From NCBI GenBank assembly GCA_033060915.1, contig CM065389.1, positions 23,821,001-23,885,000 on the forward strand: DNA of 64,000 bases, written 5' to 3'. Below are positions 45,395 through 56,450 of the stretch, piece after piece (within the stretch, counting starts at the first letter, position 1; every line of letters starts with the position of its first letter). The notes beneath the pieces are model-generated. The model ran no database searches. It saw only the letters and a program-made list of their open reading frames with translations, and was not told the origin of the DNA. Both the position numbers and the translations under genes were made by a program. Source of the DNA: Euryodendron excelsum (taxonomy: Eukaryota > Streptophyta > Magnoliopsida > Ericales > Pentaphylacaceae).

Positions 45395-46068
45395 CTTAAC
45401 TCGAGAACTTAAAGAATTATAATTGTTACCTCCACGGTAACCCCCACGATGGCGAAAATTATTTCTGCCACGGCCACGTCCTGACCACAACCATAAAATG
45501 AGACCGCATTCATTTCAGGAAATGGTGTAGAGCCGATCGAGCGAGACTTGTGATTTTTCATCGGAAGCTCATTATTTTTTAAAACCCCACTCTCAATATT
45601 ACTGTTGCAGGAGTACATTCGAGGCATGAAATATAGAATATGTTTTTCCTAACATATATCTTCATCAGTAATATTTTGCCCACATAATTTCAATTGTGAG
45701 TTGATTTTAAATAATGAAGAATTATACTCACTAACAACTTTAAAATCTTGCAACCTCAGGTGCATCCAATCATAACAAGCTCTGGGGAGAAACATGATCT
45801 TCTGGTACTCATATCTCTCCTTTAAATTTTGTCATAGTGTTAGTAAGTCTTTTACCGTAAAGTATTCAGTTTTTAATTCTTCGTGAACATGATAGCGAAG
45901 AAAAATTATTACTATTGCCTGATCCTGCTAGAATGCTTTATTTTCTTCTTTTATAGTATTTTCAAGAATCTTTGCACACAAATGAATCTCAACATCAACT
46001 ACCCATGATAAATAATTTTTACCCAAAATGTCGAGAGTGGTAAATTCTAATTTTACGAAATTTGACAT
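45395..46068 (-). pseudogene. Copia gag, N-terminal and central part
   Basis: Start ATG at 46068-46066 (MSNFVKLEFTTLDILGKNYL, then SWVVDVEIHL), the classic N terminus of plant copia gag. Later pieces in shifted frames are YDWMHLRLQDFKVVSEYNS and, at the end, a glycine/arginine-rich box (GRGRGRNNFRHRGGYRGGNN). At least three frameshifts or stops lie between 45930 and 45600. It is cut at 45394 by solo LTR Y, and the knuckle region follows at 41092. Confidence 0.8.
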
Positions 46069-46983
46069 TTTTAGAATGCTACGCTCACACGATGACAAAG
46101 GTTTAGAATCTAAATCACGATAATACAAAAATAATATCAAAAAGATATACTATAGAATTTCGGTCAAATAATATTTTCATATGGGAGATCTATCAAGAAC
46201 AGAGCTGAATAGATTATAGATATGTCCTTTGAAAACATATGGAGAGCATCTATATATAATCTTGCATAAATAGAGCTGTTATTTTTACTAATCATTTTAT
46301 AGAGAAAATTGACAATAAGGAGTTTATTCTCTGAAATGTACGTAGATAGTGGGCTTAGGCTTGTTTGACTACTAGAATAGGAAATTGGATGGCTAAGTTG
46401 TGCAGCTGCCATTCCATGTGTGTGTGTGTGTGTGTGTGTTTTTTTTTTAAAAAAGCTGACGTCGAGATTCATTAATAATTCTTTGGATACTTAATCATGA
46501 GATTTACGAACATTATTGAATAACAAGAAACACATGTAACCTTTCTTTCTGAACTCAACTGGTCTAGTTGGTGACTTCACATTTGATGAAGCATAAGGCC
46601 ATTATGAGCTACTTTTGGGGGTCATTTGGTGCAGATCTCATTGGTTTCATAGAAACGGATGTATTAGATAAGTCTTAAAAACACATAGACTGTATAATAT
46701 AAAAAAAATAGAATGGGTTTATGTTATGACTTCAGAATATATATATATATATATATTCTGAAGTCATAACATAAACCCATTCTATTTTAAGTTTTGTTTC
46801 TTAATACGTATTTCTCAAAATTCAAGATTCGTATTAGTCGACATTCATCCAAGAATAAGGTTGTAACCAAAATGACGCACAGCTAATAAGAAAATAATGG
46901 CAATAAAGACCCACTGCAAAAGTCATATTTTAGGTTTTTAAAGAATTTTTACCACAACTACTTAGAGTTTTGTGCTGATAATA
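46069..46983 (-). other. Copia leader region with later insertions
   Basis: It lies between gag and the putative 5' LTR and is longer than the short leader expected. It contains a (TG)n run at 46418-46440, a T-run next to it, and the 84-bp palindrome at 46705-46788. On the minus strand TATTATCAGCAC directly after the LTR end is the start of the internal region in this copia type. Confidence 0.5.
46705..46788. repeat. Perfect 84-bp palindrome
   Basis: AAAATAGAATGGGTTTATG at the left is repeated inverted at the right, with ATGACTTCAGAAT arms and an (AT)n centre at about 46746. I saw no mismatch between the 42-base arms. Confidence 0.85.
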
Positions 46984-47431
46984 TGTTATAATTCTAAAAA
47001 AAATATAAAGTAAGCAAAATAACTAAACACAATATATAATAAAATTAGTTCTTCTGAAACTGTAAAATAATAGTTAGATAGTTGTTCTGAAACTATTAGG
47101 GATAGATTTTCTTGATCACGCAAGACTTTATTTCTATCATAAGACAATATAAATCATAGAACAGAATATAAAATACAACTTAAACTTGAATATTTACCTA
47201 CACCATTTGCTTTCTTCTTTCTTTTCTCTTCTCTTTTCTTTCTCTCCTCTTCTTCTTGTGCATTTTGCCCATAGCCAAACTCCTCTATTCATAGAGAGAA
47301 GTTCACGCAGACTGAGTAATGAAATTCACCACCCAACATGGTCACATGAATTCATATGAGTAGTGAACATTCACCAATTGTGTTTTGTAATCACAACAAT
47401 TGCATATATATGGAAGTCAATTGTTGTAACA
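46984..47431 (-). repeat. Probable 5' LTR of the copia element
   Basis: It is bounded by TGTTATAATTC (46984) and TTGTTGTAACA (47431), which are inverted-repeat termini TGTTAYAA. Read on the minus strand it has CTCTCTATGAATAGAG (a TATA-like site at about 47300-47280), a purine-rich leader, and ends next to TATTATCAGCAC. The length of ~450 bp suits a copia LTR. The outer end is less certain than the inner one. Confidence 0.6.
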
Positions 47432-48017
47432 ATGATTAGGAAAAAATTTAGGGTTATGACCAATGGTTGTCCCTCTGAATGTATTTTCTGGCTCCGCCAC
47501 TGTCTAACACACATACACACTTTCTTTCTTTTAAAATGAAGTTCTTCCAGAAAATGGGTTGAGATTTTTTTCACAATGCTTTGCTACTTCTAAAAGATAA
47601 CAAAATTTTCAGTAGGGATAGGTGCAAATGTACAATACTTTTGTTGTAGCATATAAGCTACAGGCTCACCATTTGAGGGGGTTTTAACTCTATTAAAAAT
47701 CGGCAGCAAAATATGCATAAAGGATTCAGAAGAAAGTAAGTTCTATTATGTGGGAGAGATTTTTAAAATTATGGTCCAACATAATGGGTTTTTTGGTTTT
47801 AGATAAAAAGACCACAAAATACCATAGCGTTGTGTATGAAATTTTTCTATAATTATATTTATTACTTTTAATTATAGGTTGTTTAAGCTTTGATCAACTA
47901 TTCACTTGAACTCGTGTAAGATAACTGTCTACACATATCATGTAAACATAGACGATGACGGATCATAAGGGGGTATGAGTAGGAATCGAACTTGATACCT
48001 CATACCTTAAATCTAAG
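47432..48017. other. AT-rich non-coding DNA with possible hAT and SINE scraps
   Basis: At 47484-47501 TCTGGCTCCGCCACTG matches the end of a common plant hAT MITE (CAGTGGCGGAGCCAGA reversed), but no partner end was found. At 47978-47993 AGTAGGAATCGAACTTG is a reversed tRNA-like B box (GTTCGATTCCTAC), without a clear A box. No gene is seen. Confidence 0.35.
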
Positions 48018-48405
48018 GAGTAATTGTATTTTATCTTTTTGTGTTTTAAGCGAAAATCACATAACCCCCATATGGTTTAAAAGTAAATACATAACATCTA
48101 TATTTTGGACTTAACTGCAGAATAAATAAAAATCCTTAAAATTAATGGCAATTCTTTTATAAAGGTATTTTTATCATTTTATCTCTCTAAAATGAAATAT
48201 TAAAAAGATGATTTTATTCTTTTATTTCAAACTAAAAAGTGGTCCTTTGCAATGATATTTTTGACATTTCATCAAATCTATTAAGGTTTAATCTATTTTA
48301 CAAATAAGTTTAAACTATAAAAAAATTTGTTATGTATTTATTTTTGAATCACAGAGTGATCATCTGATTGTCACTCAAATTATAATACAGTAAAGTGTAA
48401 CTACC
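48018..48405. mobile_element. Possible MITE with long imperfect inverted ends
   Basis: The left part contains AAAGTAAATACATAACATCT; the right part, reversed, contains AAAATAAATACATAACAAAT in the same context. The arms of about 100 bp are imperfect, and I could not find a clear target duplication. Confidence 0.35.
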
Positions 48406-49234
48406 CAAAACCTAATGCACAAAAATTTTATCTACGTAGCATTATTCCAGAAGAATATTTGTCCTGTTTCTTTTGTCTAGGGTTCAATTATTACAATCAA
48501 CGCGACGAATAGCAGGGCCTTGGAAATTTATGGCCACCAGTTCAACCAGTCGTTACAGGACCATCCAACGCCTGAAGGTGTCCACGAAGAAGAATGTTTG
48601 TCCTTTTTTCCTTTTGTCTGCAGTGGTAAAGTGGGCAAAGGAGTGGATGGGGTTTGTTTAAATAGATTGAAATGTGACTACTCAGTTTGGCCTCAGTGCC
48701 TTAAAATTTTCGTGCAGTGCTCCTGATCTATCCAGTCCTCTATCCAACTTTGGTGTGTCTTTTAAACTTAAAATGGATATACAAATACCTACTCCACGTA
48801 TTTGTTATGAAATATTGTCCTGTAACATTCCTAGTCATTTGGGAATGTGCACGGCCCAATATGAGCAAAAGAGTAATAGTCAAATGATCATGTATTGAAG
48901 GTTTTACGAAGTAGGTTTGGCCCTATTAATAGTACCATGACTTGAATCCAAATATTATCACGTGAGGAAGCGAGTTTAACCCAAATATAGAACACCTGAG
49001 GTGGACCCTACCCACAGCTTTTGCAATTAGCCATAGTTTTAGATTTTGCAATAATGTAGGTCAACTTGTGACTAAGATAAAATACATAAAATGTAATGGA
49101 CAAATTCACAAAAGGTTAAATAGTTATTAAAAACAAAGTAATGTTGTACAGACAAAAAATTAATACAAAATAATGTAATTAAATTAGAGTTTTTTACTTT
49201 AAAACAAAACAGTATTATGATTGTTTTTAATTAT
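48406..49234. other. Non-coding, AT-rich; one short unexplained ORF
   Basis: An ORF at 48473-48661 includes KFMATSSTSRYRTIQRLKVS but begins with TTG, has no homologue I recognise and no clear splice context. Nothing else of note is seen. Confidence 0.4.
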
Positions 49235-49592
49235 AAAAATGCTATTGCCATATCATTTTAGTGAGTTTTTTTATACAAACTTTTTAAAAGAATAGCATTT
49301 TTCGTATGAATATAAATATAATATACATAATTTCATTTCTCACTCCATTTTATTACTCTCCAATATATAGTAGTGAGACATATGTTAGTAAATAAACATT
49401 GGACCAAATCAGTTGTATGTGTCTGGGAGTAAGAAACTGGAATGAGAAATTAGATGGTGTGTAGCATTATTTTTCTGTAAACAATTTAACATAATAAATA
49501 TTTTAAACAGTATAATGTTATACATAATATCATTTTTCACTTTGATTTTCTCACTTTAAATACAAGTCAGTAGAATTACGCATAGCATTTTT
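49235..49592. mobile_element. Possible MITE-like inverted-repeat element
   Basis: The ends are AAAAATGCTAT (49235-49245) and its exact reverse complement (49582-49592). An inner pair of arms, CATTTCTCACTCCATTTTAT (from about 49334) against AGTAAGAAACTGGAATGAGA (49428-49447), matches imperfectly. No clear target duplication was found, and a composite of two elements is possible. Confidence 0.4.
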
Positions 49593-50003
49593 CTTACCAA
49601 AATGGGATTACATTATTGATTCAGCACACGTTACACTCTGTAAAAGGACACGAGATATGCTATTCCTTTGGTTGGTAGACAGATCAAAAGATTGGGCCAT
49701 CTGAGAATCATTTAGAAAGTTGGAATATAATCCATCGTAATGTATACTTAAATTCCATTCGACGATTAGGATGTTTAATCTAATATTATTATCAAAAGGC
49801 AATAACTCACTTGGTGTATTGAAGTCTGTCAAAAAATTTATTCGCACAAAAGCCCTCAACCATCAAGTAATTAAAAATTGTACCTTTCCACAAGCCTAAT
49901 TTTGTGAAAACTATGGGTACACATTTTAACGCGTGCTAACAGTGATCGTACTCAGGTTTGCGCGCAGCCGTGTCTAGTCTTTACAAAATCAACATTACGA
50001 GAC
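49593..50003. other. Non-coding sequence, nothing recognised
   Basis: AT-rich DNA. An 83-codon minus-strand ORF (49608-49859) has no domain I recognise and no supporting context. Confidence 0.4.
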
Positions 50004-50321
50004 CTAACAACAAATTTTTAAATCTTGCACAAAAAATAATAATAATAATAATAATTTAAAAAAAAAAAGTGTGACAACCACCTCCACTGCGCGGAAGGTG
50101 CGGCGGCTGGACCTGAACATATGAAGACAAACAGGGCAGTCAATTTGTTCATCCCACCCCGCATTGCCCTTTTGTTGCTTTGGTGCTTGATGCCTCTTTT
50201 CTAGTGCATTTTGGGGTGTATTCTTTGGTTGGGGATTGCTTTTGGTTCCATTTTCCAAGTTTCTACCTATGGTGAAGACCTTGGAGGGGTCACTTGGTTC
50301 TGGCTTTATAAGGCACAACAT
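50004..50321 (-). CDS. Hypothetical short ORF, possibly an exon fragment
   Basis: 105 codons beginning MLCLIKPEPSDPSKVFTIGR. It contains NPQPKNTPQNALEKRHQAPK and a CPVC pair. A donor-like GGAG|GTGGTTG follows CRRTFRAV-type sequence near 50085, after which the frame runs into a low-complexity Phe/Leu tail from poly-T. GC content is higher than its surroundings. I do not recognise the family. It could be a captured host exon or chance. Confidence 0.25.
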   Translation of the reverse strand: MLCLIKPEPSDPSKVFTIGRNLENGTKSNPQPKNTPQNALEKRHQAPKQQKGNAGWDEQIDCPVCLHMFRSSRRTFRAVEVVVTLFFFKLLLLLLFFVQDLKICC

Positions 50322-52079
50322 AAAGGCGGTATTGGATTTTTAACATTCCAAAACAAGAAAAATTAAAGGAATATTCTCATTAAAGATGAAAATTACCCCA
50401 CTTTGGGTTTTACCAATGACCTTAGAGTCTTTGGAATTAAAAGTAAAGAAATGACTATATGCTTCCACTTCTGATCCTGTTTGGAATTATCCTGAGCCAG
50501 CTCTTCCTTTGTGCTACTAAACATGGGAATTCCTTTCCGCTAGGATCTTGAATTGGTGGAAAGAAAAAAGAAAAAAGAGAGGAAAATAAAAACAAAGTGA
50601 AAGAAGTAAATTATTTTTTGTTTGGTTGGATTCAGAAATGAATAAGTATTTGTCAAAAATTCATTCTTTGTTTGGTTATTTTAACAAAATTAATACGTGT
50701 GAGGTATTTTATTTCCTTTTAATTTTCATTTCTCTTGATAAATCTCAAATCCATAACATGTCAATTTTTGCCCATTTTCTGTGGAACGTTTTCTATCTCG
50801 TGATGTTTTCCACCACCAAAATTACATGAAAGTGAAGAAATTCAAAATTACAGGTCAAATTATTGTGAAGGTTGATATAATTTTCTGCATTCTTTTCTAA
50901 AAAATTTATCTCAAAATATTTCAAAATCCGAAAAGCATCTATACGAGGAGTTAGCTTTCAAAAGTTGTTTAAGTTCCTAAGATGAATGAGACATTGAACA
51001 TGGTCCAAAAACTTTCACATTTTTTCTCAATGAAAATTCAAACCCATTTCTCAGAGGATGACCCCGGTTTTATAATTATAATTTCGTCCATTGGGCTTTG
51101 AAACTACCTTAGGGGTTGTCATGACTTTAAGTCATCTAGCTTGAATCCATAATTTCATCACAAAATTGTCAATTATAAGCCTTATTTTCCATTTGAATTT
51201 ATGTAATTCATGTAAAAAAAATAGATTAAAACTATTTTCAAACATAATTTCCATTTCCATGAACTTGAGTTATGATTTTCTTTTTGAATGCATTCCTTTC
51301 AAATGCACAAAACTTATTTATAAAAGTCACTGCGTCTGCCAAGAAGAAAAAAAAAAAAGTTACTTCAGCTCTTTAGCCCATTCCACTTGTTTCTACAACG
51401 TCATGTTAAAACTTTGGCCCATCTGTATATCTTTAATATGGCACGTTAGGTAATAGCCCAACTTTCCAATTCAATTGCATATTCTAATTCAAGTCACTGA
51501 GCCCATTCCAAGTACGTTTTAAACTGTCGTTTCTTTTAAAATTAATATTCCAAAATATCATTTCTAAAATATCAAAAATAGTTTTTTGAAAAAATGTTTT
51601 CCGAAACTTAAAATGTTTCCAAATGTGTTTTGCATAAGTTTACTAGAAATGTTTTCCCAAAAAATTACCAAAAATTTTAAAACAATCAAAAAACATCGAC
51701 ACGTAAAATTAATCATTTCATGTGATTAATCTCAAAACAAGAGTATGCAATATCAGTAATGCTCGAAAAGAGGTATACTTTTTTTATTTCCAAACAAAAA
51801 TTTAATTTTCAAACTAAAGGCATTTTTAAATGTCCAAAATGGGCATGCTTTTTCCTTTTCCTTTTTCTAATTCAAATTATTTTCACAACAAAATTGGTTT
51901 TCAATGCTAAGAGCCTGTGTTTTCTATTTTCAAATGAAAACTCATTTTCAAAACCAAAAAGAGGTACAGATTTTTTCATTTCCAAATTAAAAATTATTTT
52001 CAAAGGTCAAAGTAGTAATTCACTTCTTGCAATTCAGAACCGTGCCGACAAATTTATATTAGGAACAAATAGATATTCG
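50322..52079. other. AT-rich non-coding DNA
   Basis: Long poly-A and poly-T runs and simple-sequence drift. ORFs here (for example 51759-52136) are Phe/Lys-rich and look incidental. I see no gene. Confidence 0.45.
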
Positions 52080-52300
52080 ATACTAATTGATGGGTGGTGT
52101 AGGGTGCCTAGCACCTTCCCTATTAGGTCAATATGAAATAAACGGTCAAAACAAGCCTTTCCTCTAATAGTTTAAATTGTTTTAGCAAATATGTTTTTTA
52201 AAGTTAAAATGATTTTCAAAGTGCTATTTTGCTAAGGTGACCTAAATTCATGTTAGGTAGTAACACCTCATTTTCAATTAAGATCCTTATCCAACCACAA
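52080..52300 (+). repeat. Relic of a Tat/Ogre-type LTR 3' end
   Basis: GGTGTAGGGTGCCTAGCACC, CTTCCCTATTAGGT and then AAGGTGACCTAAATTCATGT with TTAGGTAGTAAC follow the order of the conserved LTR end in families A and B (GGGTAGGGTGAT, CTTCCCTACACGTAACC, AGGTGACCTAACTCACC, AAGTTAGGTGGCGAC). It is strongly diverged, so it probably comes from an older or different Tat family. Confidence 0.45.
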
Positions 52301-52329
52301 CGATTAGTCCTGTGATCGGTTTATACTCA

Positions 52330-52565
52330 AGCTAAGCATGAGTTGTTATACAGTATATATATATTGTTAATCAAATGTTCGAGTTAATTTATACGTATCT
52401 TGACTAATCTTAAATTTTGAATAATCATTTCAGATAATTATCAAACTAAAGACCTTAGGAGAAACTTTTATGTTTATCAAGTGTCGAACCTCGTATCTTT
52501 CTTTAAAAGGTCATGAGTTCTGACCAATTAAACTAACCTGATCAATTACCTGAGTTACTATATGG
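52330..52565 (-). mobile_element. tRNA-related SINE, probable
   Basis: On the minus strand an A-box-like TAGTTTAATTGGT (52535-52523) is followed about 40 bases later by a B-box-like AGGTTCGACAC (52491-52481), the spacing and words of a pol III promoter. Plant tRNA-derived SINEs have this head. Its body and tail toward 52330 are AT-rich and the end is uncertain. Confidence 0.45.
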
Positions 52566-53058
52566 TTCATATCAACGATCACGCTTTTCATGAGCTTAAG
52601 AGGGTACACCCTCTAGCAGAAGAAAAAAAAACTTTATCCATTTTCAAATTTAAATTGTCATAAAAAGTTCTATTTTTTTTATTTGTTTCTTATCTTACTA
52701 TATACAAAGAGTCGCCTAATCGGACCACTTTTTTGGACGGTTTTGTCCATCGGTTTATGTGAAATCACTTCAGTTGCCCGTGCGTGCACAGTGCTCCAAC
52801 CTTTTTACCCTTATGCAGGCACATTTTTTAGTTGTTGTCTTGTCTTTATTGATTGTCGCGCTTGAATAAGATTTGTCCGCATTACTTTTTGTGGAGCTCA
52901 ATGCTCCGCCCGAACAGAGAACATGCATCTGTATTTTTTGGACTTTTTTGCCCCCACCTTTGTATGGATTTCCTAAAAATTTTTGGTATTTTTTAATATT
53001 TTGAAACCTGAATTATTGAGTGAACCGAAAAAGTTATCTGATCATTCATCGGATCGAT
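52566..53058. other. Non-coding sequence
   Basis: It contains TCTTACTATATACAAAGAG, which resembles a Helitron 5' start, but no matching 3' hairpin with CTRR was found. No gene is seen. Confidence 0.4.
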
Positions 53059-53278
53059 CGAAATTAAACAGTGATGTAAAAATTAATTTATATATTTAAA
53101 AATAATATTAAATAAATACATATATGTTCTAAAAAAATACAAAAAAATTCTAAGCTTTCGGCTTGTAACGAAATTAAACCGTGACATAATAATTACATTT
53201 ATACATTTAAAAATAATATTAAATAAATACATATATGTTCTAAAAAAATGCAAAAAATTTCTAAACTTTTGGCTTGTA
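53059..53278 (+). repeat. Direct duplication of a 110-bp AT-rich unit
   Basis: Two adjacent units start CGAAATTAAACAGTGA (53059) and CGAAATTAAACCGTGA (53169). Both contain AATAAATACATATATGTTCT, and both end in CGGCTTGTA or TGGCTTGTA. They differ at about a dozen positions. Confidence 0.85.
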
Positions 53279-53578
53279 CATTCCTAAATTTTTATTATTA
53301 CTTTCTAAAGTAAAAATGTCGTAAGAATAACTAAAATCACAACTTAACATGGAATGTTCTAACTAAAAAACAAAAAACACAAAACAAAGCAACACAGAAT
53401 AAAACAAAAAATAGTAGGCTAAATTCAAATGAATGGAAAATGGATGAAGAAGCACAATTTAATACCAATTCCCAGAACCAAAAGAGCAAATACGTCAATG
53501 ATAATAGAATTTAATATAGATAAAAATATACAAAGAAGAGAGAATAGTTCAATGGGGAGGACCTGGATATTCATTGAA

Positions 53579-54148
53579 GGGTAAAACACATTGCAACTTT
53601 ACATTGAATCTCACTAAAGCATTTATATTTTCAATTGTAAAAATTAAGTCATTGTACTTTTTATTTGTTGCAATGTCACTGTTTTGTTAATTTTTGTTTG
53701 TGCAATTGATGAGCAAAAGCCATGTGCATGTCACGTGGCACTTTTTAAAGGGCAAAAATGTATTCTCACACTAAATGATGTTATGCTACCTCAATCATTT
53801 AGTTCATAAACTTTTTTATACTAATTTCTCACAAATCCATTCTAATTTTTTTACAATTCTTAAATGTATAAAACAAAATTAGGATTGCAAAATATTTCAA
53901 AATCATCTAAAGTGAAGGAGGGTTGAGGGCATTTGGTGCCAAAATGGTATGAGAATACATTTTTATCTTTAAAAAAGAGTCACGTAAGACACACATGACT
54001 TTTGCTCATCAATTGCACAAACGAAAATTTATAAACTGGTGACATTACAATAAATTAAAAGTATAGGGACTTAATTGTTACAATTAAAAGTGTTGGTGCT
54101 CAAGTGGAATTCTATGTAAAGTGCAAGGGTGCAAAGTGTATTTTACCC
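53579..54148. mobile_element. MULE-type MITE with long terminal inverted repeats
   Basis: 570 bp with a perfect 9-bp duplication TTCATTGAA (53570-53578 and 54149-54157). The ends are GGGTAAAACACATTGCAAC and, reversed, GGGTAAAATACACTTTGCAC. The inverted repeat extends roughly 170 bp on each side, sharing for example TTTGTGCAATTGATGAGCAA. A 9-bp duplication and long TIRs are typical of Mutator-like elements. No transposase is present. Confidence 0.88.
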
Positions 54149-54239
54149 TTCATTGAATGTTAAGTCTAACATGCATGGATGTTGATTTGAACCTTGAATG
54201 TTGAATTAAATCTAAACCTTTATGCAAAAATTAACTTGG

Positions 54240-54410
54240 TATTCCTTCAATAAGAAGAGAGAGATAAAGTAAAGAAGTGAAAACAGAGAAAAAGAAAAAG
54301 AAAAAGAAAGAGAGAGATAAAGTAAAAAAGTGAAAATAGAGAAAAAGAAGAAAATAAGAAGAAGCAGTGGAAGAAGAAGAAGAAGAAGAAGAAGAAGAAG
54401 AAGAAGCGAA
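54240..54410 (+). repeat. Purine-rich simple sequence with (GAA)n
   Basis: AG-rich tract ending in about 12 GAA units (54370-54406). The long Ser/Leu/Phe ORFs on the other strand are composition effects. Confidence 0.9.
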
Positions 54411-54754
54411 AGAAGCGGACCTGGATATAGCTTGTTCGGTCGGCCGTTCATGGTGAGGGACGTGGAGGGCTTCGCTTAGTCTTTGCCCAGTAGAGCAATC
54501 TTGATTGGGCGGTTTGTAAGCACCCCATTTTTGACCGCTCGGCAATCTACACTCCGTCCACACTTGTTTTCAAGTCATTTTGGGCATATTCCTATCGAAT
54601 CCAATTCTCTAGTTTCAAATTCCGTCTTTTCCATCGCTTCGCGGGCCTGTCAGGCCCAAATAGAGGCAAAATGACCAAAATGCCCTTAGGGGCATTGTTC
54701 TTTCTTATTCCAATTCCAATCCCTCTCTCGAGACAGTTTATTCCTCGAGACGGT

Positions 54755-55335
54755 CCGAGTAGCAAAACTACTCACAAACCCGTCCGAGTAGCGGAAATAC
54801 TCACAGAACCGTTAGAGTAGCGGAAATACTCACAGAACCGTTAGAGTAGCGGAAGTACTCACAGAACCGTTAGAGTAGCGGAAATACTCACAAAACCGTT
54901 AGGGTGGCAGAAACACTCAAAACCTAGGCACGTCTCTTCGGAGACGGTAAGACCCCTTCCAGTCCCACTCTCGAGACAGTTTATTCCTCGAGACGGTCCG
55001 AGTAGCAAAACTACTCACAAAACCGTTAGAGTAGCGGAAATACTCACAGAACCGTTAGAGTAGCGGAAATACTCACAAATCATCAACCCCATCCGAATAG
55101 CAAAAATATTCAACCCCGTCCGAGTAGCGAAAATACTCCCAAATCATCAACCCCGTCCGAGTAGCGGAAATACTCAACCCCGTCCGAGTAGCGGAAATAC
55201 TCCCAAATCATCAATCCCGTCCGAGTAGCGAAAATATTCACAAATCATCAACCCCATCCGAGTAGCGGAAATACTCACAAATCATCAACCCTGTCCGAGT
55301 AGCGAAAATACTCACACCGTTAGAGTGGCGGAAAC
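54755..55335 (+). repeat. Hairpin minisatellite of LTR B3
   Basis: The longest of the three arrays: about 14 or more units with GAGTAGCGGAAATACTC-type arms. Later units have changed to the CATCAACCCCGTCCGAGTAG form. Confidence 0.8.
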
Positions 55336-56324
55336 ACTCAAAACCTAGGTAAATACCAGTGGCTGTTAGCTCACTTCGGTGGAAAAGGACCAAACTACCC
55401 TTAGGACCTTTTTCGAGACTTTTCAGTCAAGATGACCATTTTGCCCCTAGACATCCGAACGCCCCGGGAACCACACCGGCTTTGGGTATCAAACCGGTAA
55501 CCTCCTGAGAATACTTTTTATAGTATTATCAACCTTTCTTTACCTTTCCGGATCATTCCGAGTCAGTTCCGGCCAACCCGGTACAAAATGACCGTCTTGC
55601 CCCTGGAGGGCCGGTCTCCTTCTTCGACCACACCGGCTCTGGGTATCAAATCGGTAATGTCCCGAGAATACTTTTTATAGTGTTCTCGACCTCCCCTTAC
55701 CTTTCCGGATCATTCCGAGTCAGTTTCGGCCAACCCGGTACAAAATGACCATTTTGCCCCTGGAGGGCCGGTCTCCTTTTTCGACCATACCGGCTTTGAG
55801 TATCAAACCGGTAACCTCCTGAGAATACTTTTTATAGTATTCTCAACCTCCCCTTACCTTTCCGGATCATTCCAAGTCAGTTCTGATCAACCCGATACAA
55901 AATGACCGTTTTGCCCTTAGTGGGCCGGTCTCCTTTTCCGACCACGCCGGCTCTGGGAATCAAACCGGAAACCTCTGGGAACATTCTAAATAATGTTTCC
56001 AGATCCCAAATCTTTTTCCGGGACAGTCCGAGTCTGTCCCGGCAGTTCTCCGGTCCGATTGACCGTTTTACCCCTAAAGGCCCGGTCAACCTCTTCGACA
56101 CATTTTTGTCCTCACTTTTCAAGTCAAATACCTCCAGGACACTATTTTAAGTGTTCCTGCTCCTTTCCAGCCTTCCGGGTCATTCCCGGCTCCTTCAAAT
56201 GATTTCCGGACTTTCCAGAGTCACTCATAGTGAAGCCAGGCTAAAATTTACATGGTAGTCACTAGTACAGGCGCCCAAATCTAGTCAAAAATACGTTGCT
56301 TGCCGACCTTGAATCTTTCCTAAT

Positions 56325-56450
56325 TAGCTGGCACCACTAGTAGTGGCGCCAAGCCAAAAAATGGCCTGGCGCCACTTCTAGTAGTGCCAGTGTATAATTT
56401 GGCCTGGCGCCACTGTAACAGGCGCCAGTTTTGTCCTCCCTCTATAAATA
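56325..56450 (+). promoter_or_regulatory. Family B LTR promoter in B3
   Basis: GGCGCC-containing inverted repeats (56325-56430, some half-sites mutated, for example GGCACCACT) are followed by TATAAATA at 56443-56450. Confidence 0.65.

Larger units (their letters stand above)
1..47431 (-). mobile_element. Decayed Ty1/copia retrotransposon, interrupted by nested insertions
   Basis: Recognisable copia pieces run right to left in the correct order on the minus strand. They are a 5' LTR (about 46984-47431), gag, a CCHC zinc knuckle, a protease-like stretch, GAG-pre-integrase, integrase, a linker and the start of the reverse transcriptase, which leaves the window at base 1. The order is broken by a Tat-like element at 735-38939 (flanked by CTTAT at 730-734 and 38940-38944) and by solo LTR Y at 41098-45389. 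The sequence has many stops and frameshifts, so it cannot make a working polyprotein. The 3' LTR lies outside the window. Family assignment rests on protein motifs and is firm; the lineage within copia is not assigned. Confidence 0.85.

Noticed and set aside
46560..46620. tRNA-like A box (TGGTCTAGTTGGTGA) suggesting another SINE
   Set aside because: No B box at the expected distance.
47470..47510. hAT MITE end (TGGCTCCGCCACTG)
   Set aside because: Only one end is recognisable and no 8-bp duplication was found, so it is mentioned only within a region entry.
52683..53000. Helitron-like 5' start (TCTTACTATATACAAAGAG)
   Set aside because: No 3' hairpin followed by CTRR, no A|T insertion context and no Rep/helicase piece.
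54212..54563. Minus-strand ORFs of 79 and 110 codons rich in Ser, Leu and Phe
   Set aside because: They are translations of the (GAA)n and AG-rich simple sequence.
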